Shown: positions 25,701 to 40,700, counted from the stretch's first letter. The stretch is 64,000 nucleotides of DNA from Chromobotia macracanthus (GCA_036877525.1 JAZGTH010000116.1:1426001-1490000), one strand, 5' to 3'. Program-made: numbers and translations. Notes: generated by a model not told the origin, from the sequence alone.

Positions 25701-28700
25701 CAGGAAGGGAAAGAGAGACAGGGCAAAAGAGAAAATAATAAACATGGTTAGCATTCATTCCATTTAAGTTTCATCAAGTTCAAAAAGTTATGTTAAAGAA
25801 GCTGTTAAAAAGTTCAGCCAAAAGAATCCAACTGAGTTGCTGTGCTTTGAAATGAGTTGTGGCATGTGCAGGCCACAGAGAAAATAGCACACAAAAACAC
25901 AAAAACAGGATAAAAAGACAAACAAACTGGACTGTAAACAAACAGGGCAGAGTTAAAAAAATGTGGCATCATCTAGAGGCAATCCTGTCTAAAACTACTA
26001 AAAACCAATCAGTTTAGAGTTTAACATACAGGGATGGGGGAGGCAAGGAAAAATAATTAGCTATTGACAGTGGCCATTATATGCTTAGAGAGGGAAGTGG
26101 TCTGTGGTATTAAAGGACTAACTCCATAAGCCCAGAGAGCTTCATGCTGAGCTTCTGATGCCATTTCTCTTTAGACAACATGTGTGCCGGGCAGCCGCGC
26201 CAATAAATAGCCCTTTGTTTTCTCTGTGCTTTGTTCTGGCAATCAGCATGCTTCAAGTTTCTGGAAACACAGGTAAATAAACTAAACTCGCCCATCCAGA
26301 TGGTGCAACAGATGTGAAAGCAGCACTCTGAAATCAGCAGACAGTGGGCAGCGCTGCCCACCTTCCCCCCATTTTTAAACGCTAACTAATATGTAGCGCC
26401 GAAGCTCCGGAGTGCCGAGCATCTGCTCCCTTCGGCCAGCCAAAGGTTACAGGTGTTCCTGATGCCGTCCCGCACAGTGTGGCTCATGCCCGGAGCTTGC
26501 GGGGGTGAGGCAGGCAGAAGGGCGGGTGAGGCGGTTGTTCTGGCAAGGGGGAGTGCTCCGGCGAACACCCACCACTCCTCTCGTGCTGAGCTTCCATTTG
26601 CTGGAGCGTCTGTGTCAGCTCGCGTTCGCGCTGCTGTGTCTGGAAGGTCAGAGCAGCCATGTCCTCGCCACAGCAGCGCTCTACCGCCTCCTTCTCCTGC
26701 CTGCAGAGCGAGAGAGCACAAGAGAAAACAGAGAGAGTGATACACATGTAGATACATGTGGATATCTGGATATATTTAAAGGTAAGGTGTTACATTCTGT
26801 GCTACTAGTGTTATTTAACAGGATTTTAAAAATGACAGGTTACTTGAACACTGCCCCAATCTGCCATTGGTTAACAAACAGAAAGTTCCTAAAGAAACAG
26901 TTACTGCCTAACAAAATATTTACATTTATTCATTTCCCAAAGTGACTTACAAATTAGGAACATCACAAGCAATGTGCCAACAATATTTGTAGTACAAATT
27001 GACACTGAACGATTTCCTAAACCATTGTTTTAGGCAAATTTGTTAAGTGCCATTCTTCCACTAGCAGATACTGTTGAATTACTGACATGTAAATCTATGT
27101 AGTGTTTAAGATTCATAGCCTGCCTTTATGACGGCTGCACAATGACATGCACAGTAACCAGTTAAACAGGTGTTTCAGAACTGACAAATCAGCAGACCAG
27201 AACAATCATCCATCCACTTTATAGATAAACATATAGACCTTATAAGACTTTATCGCATCTTATTACTCTACTATATAATTCAATTCAACTTTATTTGTAT
27301 AGCGCTTTTACAATGTGGCATTGTCTCAAAGCCGCTTTGTGGTGAGGAAAAAGGAAAAAAACAAGGAAATATATACAATGATACAAGCTATACAATGATA
27401 TCATGATACAATGATGCCAATTATCAATCAATTATCAATAATTAAGTATTTAATTTAAGTCAGATATTTACTTTGAAGTATCAAATATCTATTATCCGCA
27501 GTCTCCCAGTGAGCACTCCAACACGGCAACAGTGGCAAGGAACCCACACTCCAATGATGAATGTGGAGAAAAAAACCTTGGGAGAACCCAGGCTCACCGG
27601 GAGGGTCATTTCTCCTCTGACGCGTTACAGCTGCAATCAGTACTTTGGTGTAAGGGTTTATAGATTTACAGTGTCGCAGTCATTATTCTGATATAAAGTT
27701 TTATAGGTTTGCAGAGTCGTAATCAGTGCTGTTATGATTTAAGTATTGAATTATAGTAATGACTAGTTTTAATTTGGGTCTGGTGATTTTATATTCATTT
27801 TATGTTAGCCTGATGGCTGACATAATACAATAAGGGCGAGGATGCCGACATTAAATGAGACTGATATACACACTACATACATGATAATGATCTATTCATT
27901 GTACTCTCCTTTATTTTATCCTTCTCTATTGATTTCATTGAGCTGTGCTATGCACTGGACTTCTTTAGTAATACTAAAATGCTTTACAGCATGAGAAAAA
28001 GTGTAAAAAGTTTACTCTCAGAGAAAAAGTGACACAGAAATATGGCAAAGACTACATAGTGGTCTCCAAGATTCAATATTTGACATTGTCGGGTTCAAAT
28101 AAAGCAGCTCTATGTTAATGCACCTCAAAGGTGGAAACAAAAGCATCATCAACTATGCAAACAAATTCCAATTTCAACACGACAGCCCATCGTAAATAAA
28201 ATAACTAGTTTACGCTACAACAGAGACTGCATAACGCAAGCCAAAAAAAGTAAAAGAAGGAGAAATAAACACCCACAAAACTCAAGTCAAAGTGTGTTAA
28301 TTAACAGTGAAGCCTGAAAACTTTTCTCGCACACTGGGTTTGGAATGTAGCTGGAGAAGTGACCGTCTCTGCAGGCCTGCTGTCGTCTGGAGTGTGAAGG
28401 CGCTCCGCCTGCGAGAGCTGTGCGAGAGAGAGCGAGCAGGGGGAGAGCGCGCGGCCCCCGCTGTGCTTGAACAGCGGCCTAAAACACCATCCACACCAGC
28501 GCTCAGCAGGGGCTCACAAAGGCCTCACAGCCAGCCATTTGTTACTGTGGCTTTCCAGGGGGCCCAGCCACTCACTGGGGTGCGGGGGTGTGGATGGAGT
28601 GAAGGGGGGGCAAGTGGGGGGGTCGGGTGTTTGTCGACCAATTAGCATGAGATAGACCGCCAGAAAGTTTCGAAGAGCACTTTAGGGAAAAAGTTGGCTG

Positions 28701-31700
28701 AGCGAGAGGCCTTCAAGTGAGATACTGTGGACAACGAAGAGAAGAAAAGTTTGTGAGTCTAAAGGCAAGAAATATTTGTTGGAGTAGTAGGACATGGCTT
28801 GCAGAGGAATTGATTTTGTGTGGATTGGTACTATGTTCTTACCTTCATTGCGCTAACTTCCTACACAGCAAATGTATGGAATAATTCTTATTTTGAGCTG
28901 TATCAATGAAATCAAAGCAAAATCTATAGCCACTCAATTTATAAACTGAGGGATTCAATTTATTGTACATCATTTATTGTACACCCAATCATTTGTCAAA
29001 AATAGGTTTTGAAATTAATTTTTGATTTATCATAATCCACCATTCCAAAACAATATTAGACAGTATTTCAGTAGCCTTCAATATTCCATGGCTTACAAAT
29101 TGATATCAGGAATAAACAACTCTGTAATACAAATATCTCATACACACATTTAATAGAAACATTGTAGCATTAATCGTATCAATAAAGACAACATCAAGCA
29201 ATGCTAATGTTAAATTCAATTAAGAAACAAGCCCAAAAGATACTGTATGAAAACATGTTGTCTTTAGTTGTTGGTTATTTTGCTCTTTGTAATCTATTTG
29301 GATCTATATCATGAATGATTGTAAAGCCAGTTGAGTCAGCTTTGGTGCGCCTCACACCCTCTCCAGCCACTCCAGCTATGCCAGGTCAGGGTGTGTTTGC
29401 TCACTGCTGGTAATAATGTGAGTAAAGCCTAATGTCCTCCGGTCAGGAGCCATAGGTTGGTCGGTCTGCCTGGTAGGGAGCAGCATCGAGCCGCAAAAAG
29501 CAGTTTCCGTGGCTGGGTGCTGGTGGAGCGCAAGGGCCGAAGGCTGCCTAAGTGGGTACTATTCAAGCTGTTGCCCATTTGATTTGGACTACCACAGACC
29601 GTTCGAGCGCAGAGTTTGCAGCACCCTGTGGTGCTCCGTGATCCCACGCCAAAAATGACCAAATGCTACCGTTCCTAAAATGTGCGCAAATTGGAGTCAG
29701 CCGTTTGGCTTCATAAGCACTCAACAGTACACAAGGACACTTGCCATCGTTTGTATGTTAATATATGTGAGAGAGAAACTTTCAGAAGTAAAAAGTACAG
29801 GTTGCACTGTGGGCAAAGAAGGCAATTGGACAGGCGGCGTTAATCTAGCATACTTCAGTTTTATCATTCATTCTGGTTTTGTGGTATTACAACATTTAGG
29901 ATGCTATACTGATGTCTCATAAGCTTTTTAAAAACTCTAGTAGCAGAAAAACTGAAATTTGTTTCAAAAGACTGAGAGCATGATCTTAAAAGTATCTGCT
30001 ACTGAAGATAACTTGGTCAATCCGTTAATAAAAGTACACAGCAGTATAAAAAAAACCTTTCACGCTCACAACAAACCTCTGATGTTTCATAGCTCTCATT
30101 CAACTGCACTTGGTCAGTGTCAACCACACTTCTGTTTTCCTATGACATGCGTGCTCGCCCCATCCCTCCAGCAGCAGAGCCCAACCTGAGTCTGCCTTGC
30201 GTCACGTACGCACTACTTACACACCCTATATTTACTCTACATCCAAACCACATCTATTACCCTGCCTGTCAGCCACTCTATTGCTCGCCCCATACCCCCC
30301 CACACCCTCCGTTTATACCCCCCTCCTCCATCACTGCTCCCTCCCACCCTTTTTCCTTTAACTAAACTGGCGCTGGCTCCCTCCATCTGGTCCCCTTTCC
30401 TTCAGCAGCCCCGCACCTGTTCACACCTCCTCTCCTGTTGGACTGCATTGAACATTTCCTCCGATGCCAGGGCTATTCTGGCACTCGCAACCTCTCTGTC
30501 ATTCAATCCATCTGTCAGAAGTGAACTTTGTTTACCGCCAGCTTCTGCTTTTCTTCTTCAAGAAGAGCGAAACCCCCTCAAGGTCAGAGGCAAAACGAAT
30601 TGCAGACACCACCAATTTACAAACAACCCCCTCCCTTTCTAAACGAAACCCCTATCAACACACCAGCTAATCATGATAATAATTTTTTTCTTATGAATCC
30701 TTAGAGAATCTGTTGTGGTTTTGAAACGCTTGCAGAAGAAGCCGAGATGTGTTCACATATGCCGAATACATACCCACATAGTCTGACTAGGTCAAGAAAT
30801 TGCAGAATTCAGATGTGTTTATAATAAGGACCAAGAGTTTCCTTGTAATAACAGAAATACAGTGGTGTTAATAAAATGCTTTGCGGCTTTTGTGAAAAAC
30901 AACAATTAAAGGAGTTGTTCACCCAAATATGAAAAATCTGTCATTTACTCACAGCCTGTATGACTTTGTTGCAATATACCTTTGTCTTATCTGTAATATC
31001 TTGTAACTGACCACTGCAGTGTATACTGACCACTGCACCTAGTTTGGAGTATAAAGGAAGTGTGTGCTGTACACTAAGACCAAAAACAGATTTTATAGAG
31101 CCAAGACAGGCATTGAACTCGAATGGAATGGAAACAAAATACAAAATTTAAGTTGAGAGAAACTTCTTTCAACTTCTTCTGTGGATCCCAAATAGAGCTG
31201 CTTTTACCTAAATATTAAAAGTAAATGGTGACCACACCTGTAAGGCAAAACTTAAACATACAGGTGTTATTCTTGGAGCCTGACAGCCGATGGTTCCCCA
31301 TCAACATTAATTGATTAATCAATTAATCCCCATCAGAAGCTTCATACAAATTTGGAACATAGTGATTACACAAGCCATCATAGTGTAATCTAAACGTAAG
31401 TGTATATAATAGGCTCATGCAACACGCATTCTGCATTAAAGGGGACAAACCTGGACAGAAATAAAAGCATAAACATGAGAGAGCAAGAGAGAGTGAGAGA
31501 ATGAGAAAGACAGAGCGCTATCCCTGGGTGCAACAGCCTGTGACAGAGCTGCTAAGGCTCGCGCTCTGGGTGCATGACGCACTGCCACAGCTCCGGCTGA
31601 CCTGCAAGGTCTCATGCCAGACCCCCTGTCTGCGTCACCTCACACAGGAGGCCCAGCTAAACCGCACTGCCTTCATCATCCCTCCATCACACACCAAACA

Positions 31701-34700
31701 TGCGCTCCAAAAGCCCAACGTGCCCATGCTCAGAATCCAAACCCGCCACAAAAAGCACATGGCCATTGAGGAGCATAACAAACAGCGCTTTTAACCCGAT
31801 GGGGCATCGGGCTAACGGGTCTGAGGGTTGTGCCCAACTCTTCTGCTCGCATATCATGACAGGTTTTTGTGCGAGAACGCCCGCTTTGTGATGGAGTCCT
31901 TATGCCATCTGGAGACTGGAGGAGATGAGGAGAGAGAGGCCAGGGGGAAAAAGAGGGAGGAAGAGATAGCTGTCCTACATGATGACAGACTTTTAGATAC
32001 AGTTTGCTTAAGCATTTTAATATAAATTCCTCATCTATGTCTTGTCATTACAGATGAATGCATCTGGGGTGCTGTGCATACATGACATTGAGGTGATGAG
32101 AGGTGATGGCGTGTGCTTTCAGAGACATTGTGTGGAAAATGATTTGATTCTTATTGGTTCTTTTAAAAATTCTGATTCCCCCAAGATGAGCATTCCCTGT
32201 CATTGTTTTTTGCAACAATTTTTGTGTGGCTCTGTAACCATTGTGCTGGTAGAGTATATTTTATATACAATTATAAACACTTGATAACCTTTATACACTC
32301 ATACATTTATAAGTATACACTTATACATTATATTTCTATATTTACATACCCTAACAGCAGGCTACTTTTTAATTTACCTTCTACTAGATGTAAACTCCAG
32401 GAGAGTGCAGGGAGAACTGATTAAAAAAATGAGTGTCCATCTCTAATTAAAACACTGATAATGAATTTGGATCTAACAAGTGTGCTACTAAATGTAGAGG
32501 TGTATAAAGAGAAAGACACAGAAAAATTCATACATTCTGGGTAAACAGACCAAAGAAGCTCAATTAACCTGCAAGTGGGAACAAATTTGGACACATCAGA
32601 GCGGTACAAGACCCACATTGACTACTTCTGGTAAAGCAAACACTAAAATACACCTATAGAAATGTGGGCACATTTAGGTACCATTAATCAGAAATCAGGG
32701 ATCTTGCCCCAGCTATTGCTAATATGAAACCTGAAGTCTATTATTGAAATTGACCAAGAGAAAGTGTCATGGAAAGACTTTGTAAAAAAAGAAAGAGAAG
32801 GAGAACAACCCAGCTTCCAGAAACAGTAAGTAGGGCACTTTCTCTGGGCAGAGTTGGCTCAAGTGAGAACAGTTGCACCCGACAGATTTGCTCCCACTTT
32901 GCCTGGGGACCGGCGACATTCTGTCCTGTACCATCATGCCTGATACAGAGCTGGGCCACGGCACTGGAGCAATTCTCCTCAAGATCCAATGACCTACAGA
33001 TTTAATAGGACTGGGAGTTTAAAAATGTACAACATGTACAACATAATCAATGCTATTTATTTCTATTTTCAGATCAAAAGAGACATACGTCAGCTGCCTA
33101 CTGATGCCTCGGACTGTCTACTACTTTTTATCTAATTTACAATCATAGTCATCTTTACTGTCAGTAATTATCTCTAAAGACAACTGCGTGCCAGGTTTTG
33201 GACATATTTTTCCTCCGTGCAAAATACAAAATGCTTCAAACATATTTGGCAAACACTGTTAGTTTCTGTACAGAGGCAATATTCAAGTGTGTGTGTGTGT
33301 GTGTGTTCTCTTGTGAACACTACATTGTCCTAATAGGGCCTGCAGGTAAATGACACATATGTAACTGCCTTGAACTTAGTTACACTGTTAAATAATACAA
33401 CAAATTGTTGGCAATGAGTTCAGGGCTTGCTTGGTTGAGGGGCAAAGCCTCTGGCATTGCATCTGGTCTTATAGGCCAGTGGAGGAACATAATGGATGGA
33501 CGGGGGAATCACAGAAAACAAATTCAATTTACATTTACATTCAACATACCATATAATAACAAGTTCTTCAGTGTTTTCTCTATGTCTGTAGAAAAACACA
33601 CATTTTAACTTTACTATAAATTTTAAATTATATACGCCATGGTTGTTATGCCACGGTGAAGATCTTCAAGGTGTGTGTAAATACAAAATAGGAAAAACAG
33701 CAGAGATGTCCAGAGCAACATCCAATACATGAACACTTAAGAAAACTGTATTTACCTGATATTTATTTAAAGCAAATTCTTATTAACCAGTTGAGCTGGT
33801 TAAATCGCTATTCTGTGTGACCGGGGTCAACTAAGGGTAACACATGCAATGTTGTCTCTTCTGAGATGCTGACAATAACAGAAGATACAAGCTTTCGTCT
33901 TGCCCTCTGCCGTGTGAAGTGGAGGAGGAGCCGGAGGCCAGCAGCCCTGTCGGCGAGGCGTGAAGACGTGGCAAGGTCTCTACCCAGGCCAACGGGCACA
34001 CCACTGTCAACATCATGACACTCACTGGGCGGCTCGCCGGCACTCTCCCGCCTGGCCGGCAGCGGTCCCAGCTGCCCCATCCGTTACTGTCTGATTAGTT
34101 CTGCTAAGCAGCCCCTCCCCTCCATGCCCCATCGCCATCTGCTCCCCCAACAATATGGCTGCCACCCAGCACCGTGCACAGCGCCCCGCTACCTGCCAGT
34201 GCCCATGCCCGCACTCACCCCAAAGCGCTAACATGGCTTCTTGTGGCTGGCGTTAGCCCACGTTTCGTTCGCTACTACTTGTGACAAGGGGTACGGGCTA
34301 CGCTCCTTTATTTGCTGTCGGATAGTACACATGCTTCCTGCCGACTTGGTTTGCAGCAGTTTGGTTGCGCGGCAGACTTCGCTCGCCACGGCAGCCTCCC
34401 TCTGGCGTGGGGCTGCATCTGCTCGCTCCTTTATTCATTTTCCGATTCTCCACCTTTCAGGGGATTGTTATCCTCTATGCACTCACGCGAAACTGAGGCA
34501 AAGCAGAGAGGAGAGCAAAGTTTAATGGAATTCTGGGGTGGGATGAACAACTTTTTTGATGTTAACACCACAGTTGGTCTGACGGTTCTTGTCAGGTTCT
34601 TTGTACAAGAACTCGGAGAGGACAAATCAATGACAAAACTAGACAACCAACAACAAGGAATAAAACTTGATAATGTTAGTTGGGCCTGTACATATTGGTT

Positions 34701-37700
34701 ACTAAATAACTGCAGTATGCTTGAGTATTTGCATGCCAATTTTGTTGGTTTGTGCACAAACACTACTGTCTACTGTATATGTGTTGGTCGTACTAAAAGA
34801 AAATCTGCAAGACCATTCACATTGGAGGACATGTCCAGTCTTTATCTTCTCTAACATGTTTAACATGTTCATACTTGACTCTCTAGCCACAGGACAGATG
34901 ATAATATTAGCCATTATCTCTTGCAGCTCACAATGAAGCATCAAAATAAAGCCTCAGTGATATGGACATACAAGCACCATCAAGCCTTTCAGCAATATGA
35001 GACCATGAGGAATCAAAGTGATATCAGAGACACTTTTTCTCCAATAATTCCACTCCATAAACAAAAACAAGCCAGATAGAGACAAGGCTGATCAGTTCAT
35101 ATCCCGTAATACTTCAAGCAGACTTTTTCTTATAAACTTTTTCCGCTGATTAGCCCATCAGTCTCCAATATGGTGGATGAAGCTTTGAGTGTGAGGCTTT
35201 ACATGTGCACAGAAGATAAGGTTCTCTGTTAAGCTCTTGACAGAGCAGTTGTGAATATTTCCTGCTTTCATATCCATACTTATGCCTGAAGGTTCTCCTT
35301 TACAAATTGCAACACGGTTCTTGTTGGATCAAAACCTCAGGCTCCGCTGCCAGCATTTGCGTTTGCTTGAGCTATCATTAAAATGGATGCTAACTTTCAT
35401 GTTGCTGAATAAGAGAGGGAATTTGGAACAAACTGAGCCCCTGTGCCAAACCACAGTGAACTCCAGCAAACGCAGAAAGGCAAAGGGGAAAATCTGTTGC
35501 GGCTGGTAAATTGACATGACAAAACTATGCAACTTTTTTTAAATCGTTGCACATTTTTCTCTCTTTATTTCCACACCCTGTGGGGTCTGCCGAATGTTGG
35601 GAGAGGTGGGAGGGTGGGTGCAAGTGAAGAAAAGGGTGGGGGAGGGATGACAAAAAGCACGAGCAAACGAAAGCAAACAAACAAACTGAATAAAGCCTGG
35701 GCTCAAAGCCGTCAGAAGGCAGAGAACAGAGCGGCAGGATTATGATAGATCCTCTGCTGCCCAGCGCACAGCTGGCTGATGATCCAATACTGGAGCCGCC
35801 GGCCCTCCCCAGCATGTGCGCGGGGGGCCTGGGGGCCACAGAGAGGGCCCACAAAGAGAGAGAGAGAAAATGAGAGAATAAACAGAATAAAGAAAAAATG
35901 AGAGAGAGAAAGCAAAAGGCAACTGCTTTGCCCATCCGTTTGGTGGGCGCTGTGATCATCCAAGCTGTGAGATACGGGCAGGAGGAGAAGAGAATCAAAG
36001 TTTGGCTTCAGAGGGCCCGGTTGCGCGGCCACCCACCGGCCACTTCCCCTGGAAGTGACACAAAGAAGATCGCCCCTCAATTGCAGGGTGCTCAACAGTA
36101 TGCATGCGTTTATGTATGTGGTAAGGTGGCGCAAGGGCATAAAGACCACAGGGAGACGGGAAAGTAAGGGATTAGCCACAAGGAAGGAAGAAAGAATGCA
36201 CAGATGTCTGATGCATCTGTGCACAAGATCTGGCCCAAAGAACCTGCCCTGGCGGTGCATGTCCACACCATGCATACAGTGGCTAAAAGACTATCTGCTG
36301 CCAAAAGCCGGGCCTGTCAGCAGCTTAACCACTCTGATCTTCAGCAGGCCATTTTGTTGCCTCATCTAGACGAAGCAGAGAGTGTTTAAAGGGCAGAATC
36401 CTGCCTGAGCTTTTTAATGCTAATTCAACCTCATTTAATCGCTGCTAAATCCCTTCAATTTGATTAATGCCCTGTTTAAAAAACTAAATTACGGATTGCG
36501 CGCCTTGAGAAAGGACTTGTTTTGACACGGACACGCATTTTAAAATTTTACAGTGTCTTTCAGCTGAACAAATGCAATCAACAGTATCAAAAGCAGTATG
36601 AAGTAGATCTAGCTAGATCTAGCTAACCATAAATATATCAGATGGATTAAAGTTAGCACAAGCAAATCGACACTTGTCGGCTACAAGTCTGACAAAAAAA
36701 GTATTTCACCTACAAAATGTAACCTGATCAATATCAAAAGCCTGAAAGAATGTGCAAGATAATGCAAAGAAATTTTTTTTTGAAAATATAGTTTACATGT
36801 GCCAAATTCTTAGAAATGTAATGTTATGTATTCACATTTCAAACGTTTTTGATGATCCCAAGGGGTATGACTACCAGGTATAAAGCAATCAGATAATTTC
36901 TTGAATACGTGAGTGCACACAACCTAATCATAAAATATACAAATCTTCTAAAATTTTCTGTTTAACAGACAACAACAAAACATGTTGGTTGCATTTTTTT
37001 AAAACATTTTTAAGTAACTTAATAGATTCAGAGATAATAGCACAAGTCATCATATTACTAACGCAAACAGTGACTGGTGACCTTGACAGATCGCATACCT
37101 ATATCATCTGAACATACATGCTATTAAAACTGTTGAGGTACAATGAACTAACAGTGCACCCTCTGGTGCAAATAATCTATATTCCATAAAAACCATCTGT
37201 ATCTTTTTCATACACTGTGCTACTTTCCCAAATGCAAATAAATGACTCAAATTATTCACTAATATTTCTGGAACAGCACGCGTCTTTATGGTAATTTATA
37301 AACAATACATGACCGAGTCTTAATACTTAAGTACTGAAGTCCCCAGTGAACAGATGCCGTCCCTCCTCTACAGCTGTGCAGCTCTGTGGCAGATGCTGCA
37401 GGATCTGCAGTTCCTCCAGAGGAACAGAGACTCCATTGCCATCAAACCCACTGTGGCTTCAGCGCTGCCTATGCTCACTGCTGGGCTAACACATATATCC
37501 ACAGACAGATGGAACTGTGGGCCAATATTAAATTGGTGTAGAAATGTCATTAACCCTGAACCTAGAGTGCCTGATGTGAACCTAGAAGCCTGTGTGAATC
37601 ACAGAGTGATTTTAAAAAGTTTCAGATTAAAGCATAAAATGAATAATTGCATTTATGCATTTGGTCGGTGCTTCTATACAAAGCGATGCATTCTGAGTAT

Positions 37701-40700
37701 ACATTTTTATATTACGTGTGTTTCCTGCGATTGAACCCATCACCTTGGCTGTTCAAGGGACATGTTCTACCAGTTACGCAATATAAATTACAGTAAATGT
37801 GATCCCTTTATACTTTTTTTATATACTATACTGTTTTTGTCATTTTTGTTTAATTTATTTACCTATCTAACTATTATTATCTTATTACTGCTTTTTTCTA
37901 CATTTCTATAATTTCCTTGTGACATCAACACTGTTATCTGTTCTGAAACCCTTTACTTTATGTATTATATACCATACCCTTTCTAAACTAAATATTTTAC
38001 AAAATAAAGCTGGTTAGATCCTACATGAGAAGACAAAATGTATTTGGACAATTTCTCATCGTCAAACCCTCTGGAACATGTCCTTAGTTAAGAGGACACC
38101 TTGAGGGGAAGGTGTCACTTTAAGGGGAACTGATGTCAGAAGAAATGACCTTCAGACAGTTTATTTAAAAGCACTTCCTAGAATTCTGAGAAAAGGTTTG
38201 CAGATGTCATTTGGTTTGATATTTTTATCTAATGCAATTACATTTGGATTTTTTTTAATGTTACTTGAAAGGTCCAAATTATTTTTGGGGCTGTTGTACT
38301 GTAACAATAAGCAATACAGCATATAATATTATATACTAATACTATACTAATATTAGTACTATAACATAACTATATGATTCCAATAAGATTCCCTTCGGTT
38401 CTGCTGGCATCAATTTTAATTTATAGTAATGAAATATATGTTGTTAAATAGCACCCAACGACACTATAATGTGTTTCACAGCGCCAAAAACTTTCTCTCT
38501 TATATACAATGAAAATGGTGGAAGGGTGTTATGTCTGATCTATTCATCATAATCTGGAGCTATAATCTGTGTTTGCTTTCCATTAAACCTGGATTAGTTG
38601 AACAAATGTTACACTGTTTATTCGGATAAACAATCGTGAGGACGTTTTTATCTTCTCACCTATTCTGGACTGATTTCCATGACAGTTTGCAAAGATTTTT
38701 GCAAAACACACAAAGTGTTCACAAGTTCAAAATGCAAAATCCAAAGCTTTATCACATTTAAATAACCATACAGCACAAAAGGAGGCATTGATTCATCAGA
38801 CAAACAGCAGAAAAAACAAACACCTCCAATAACGCCATCTTTGCAAACTGTAAAATGTTCTACTGGATAAAATTAAAATGTGGTGATAGCTCCAAACATG
38901 TACAGGGTCTGCCTTTGATTTAATTAAATGTGTGAATTTGATTTAACAACCAAAATATATTTATGTTAAATGGCAACTCATTATCATAAATGTGAATAAG
39001 AGTGAAATAGGCACATATGTGAAAAATTTATAAACGTATGAGACTGTATATCCACTACACGGATTCTTACAAAAAAATGACTCTGATTAATAACATAGTA
39101 AAGAAACATTTTTTAAAGGGGTCATCTGCTACTACCGTTAACATCAGAGAACTTTATCAAGCCCACTAAACTGGGTGATGTTATGGAGGGAGACGTGTGT
39201 CCCCTTTCTTCGGCCTAGTTCTCCTGGTGCGTGGTGGACTGTGGCGGTGGCAGCCGGTGGCTGGTGGCGATTTAATAAAGTGCGCGTGCCCTCCTGCAGG
39301 CATGCTGGCACTGCTTTTGGGCCAGTGGACGGACGCAGTGTTGTGGCATGTAATAGGATTAAGGGGGTTACCTGGTGAGGTGCAGTTGGCACTGGGTGCG
39401 GCTTAGCCCCTCGGCCAGGCCGGCTGCCTCCGCCCGGGCTCGGCCCTCTGCCCTCTGGGCTTTCTCCAAACGCTGCCGGCAACCGCTCAGCTCCACACCC
39501 AGCTTCTGTACTTCCTGTACCCCGTGGAGAGAGAGAGCACAAATATATTTTGTATTAAAATAATTCTTCCCTATTTAAGGAATTACTATGAAACTGATTT
39601 AAGTTTTACCTAACATTTTTACCTAGCATTTTGTACCATAAAACTATGATTTGCAAGACAAATAATTGCTGGTAAAGATTTGGTCTTAATACAAACAATT
39701 TTTAGTTTAGTAGTTGACCAATTTTGGTATTGAAATGGCAGATTCTTAATTCTTACATTTGAGCACATTCTTGCCTTGGGACGAGGTGATTACAGGTAAT
39801 GCAAAATGTTCATTTGTTTGCAGATAGCAGATGGTTTGATATGCTGTTATGTAACACAATTGTAAATTCATTTGTAAATTGTTTGCACATGCTATCCTGT
39901 GTCAATAAAGTTTCTCCTACCTGCTCGACCAGCTCTTGTTGGCAGCCCAGTTTGGAGCTGATGTCCCTCACCTCTCTCTCTGCCTCCTCTTTCTTTAGCT
40001 GGGCCTGAGTCAAGAGACACCGCAGCTCTGCACACACCTGACACAGGCACACATGCAGTTCAATGCAGAGGAGAGTTAATTCACACATTCTGTACTGATT
40101 CATTTGATAGATGTTTGCTGCATCTTTCTATTAGCCACGCAAACTTTTAAAAGAACAGCCATACCCTCAACTTCATCAACAGTGACAATAATATAGTTCT
40201 ACTGCCATCTGGTGGCCAACTAGTGTTTCCAAAACAGCATTTAACACTACTGACACCAAACGAAAACTGTTCCTATTAGGTTATACTTGATATCATGAAG
40301 TATAATCATTGCATAATCAAAGTATAATCAAATCAATATATAATAAAAAGTTATTAATACAATGATTCAGTTTTAAACTGAAAACAACTGATACTGTAGG
40401 TAACAAACAGACCCAAGTGGCTTTACCTCAAACTGAAGGAGCTAACTGAGCAGGGAATTTAGAACCTTTTGTTTTAAAATTGAGACATTTGACAGGACCA
40501 AAAAAAGGTGTTACTGCAGTATTGTTGTGGAGTGTTGAAGTGTGAATCTGTTTTGCAAATCTATTCTAGTTTAGTGCGAAAATCTATTTTAGTTTACATT
40601 CTTTCTGTTGTGTATGTATTCTACTACAAACTGACAAAATGTGTTTTCATATAAATTACCTGAATGAGTTACCATTAAAAAAATCATAGCATATAAATGT

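Larger units (their letters stand above)
26701..39371 (-). other. sdccag8: sdccag8 large intron (exons 13 to 14), rich in candidate regulatory islands
   Basis: A 12.7-kb intron and the largest in the window. It carries a dispersed fish repeat (27278-27615), a SINE (37649-37779), a diverged cyprinid repeat (30905-30972) and a TG microsatellite. GC- or motif-rich islands occur near 28330-28640, 29340-29660, 30110-30450, 31500-31960, 33890-34420, 35580-35870 and 35990-36510. ORFs over these islands occur in several frames at once and match nothing known, so I do not call genes. Confidence 0.65.

Noticed and set aside
33808..34854. Several ORFs up to 180 codons around 34 kb, including a + strand frame in the large sdccag8 intron
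   Set aside because: No domain or homology is recognisable, both strands are open at once, and there is no gene-like context. Described as a GC-rich island instead.
35525..36369. ORFs of 104-187 codons near 36 kb
   Set aside because: They are low-complexity translations of purine/pyrimidine tracts and GC-rich sequence, open on both strands.
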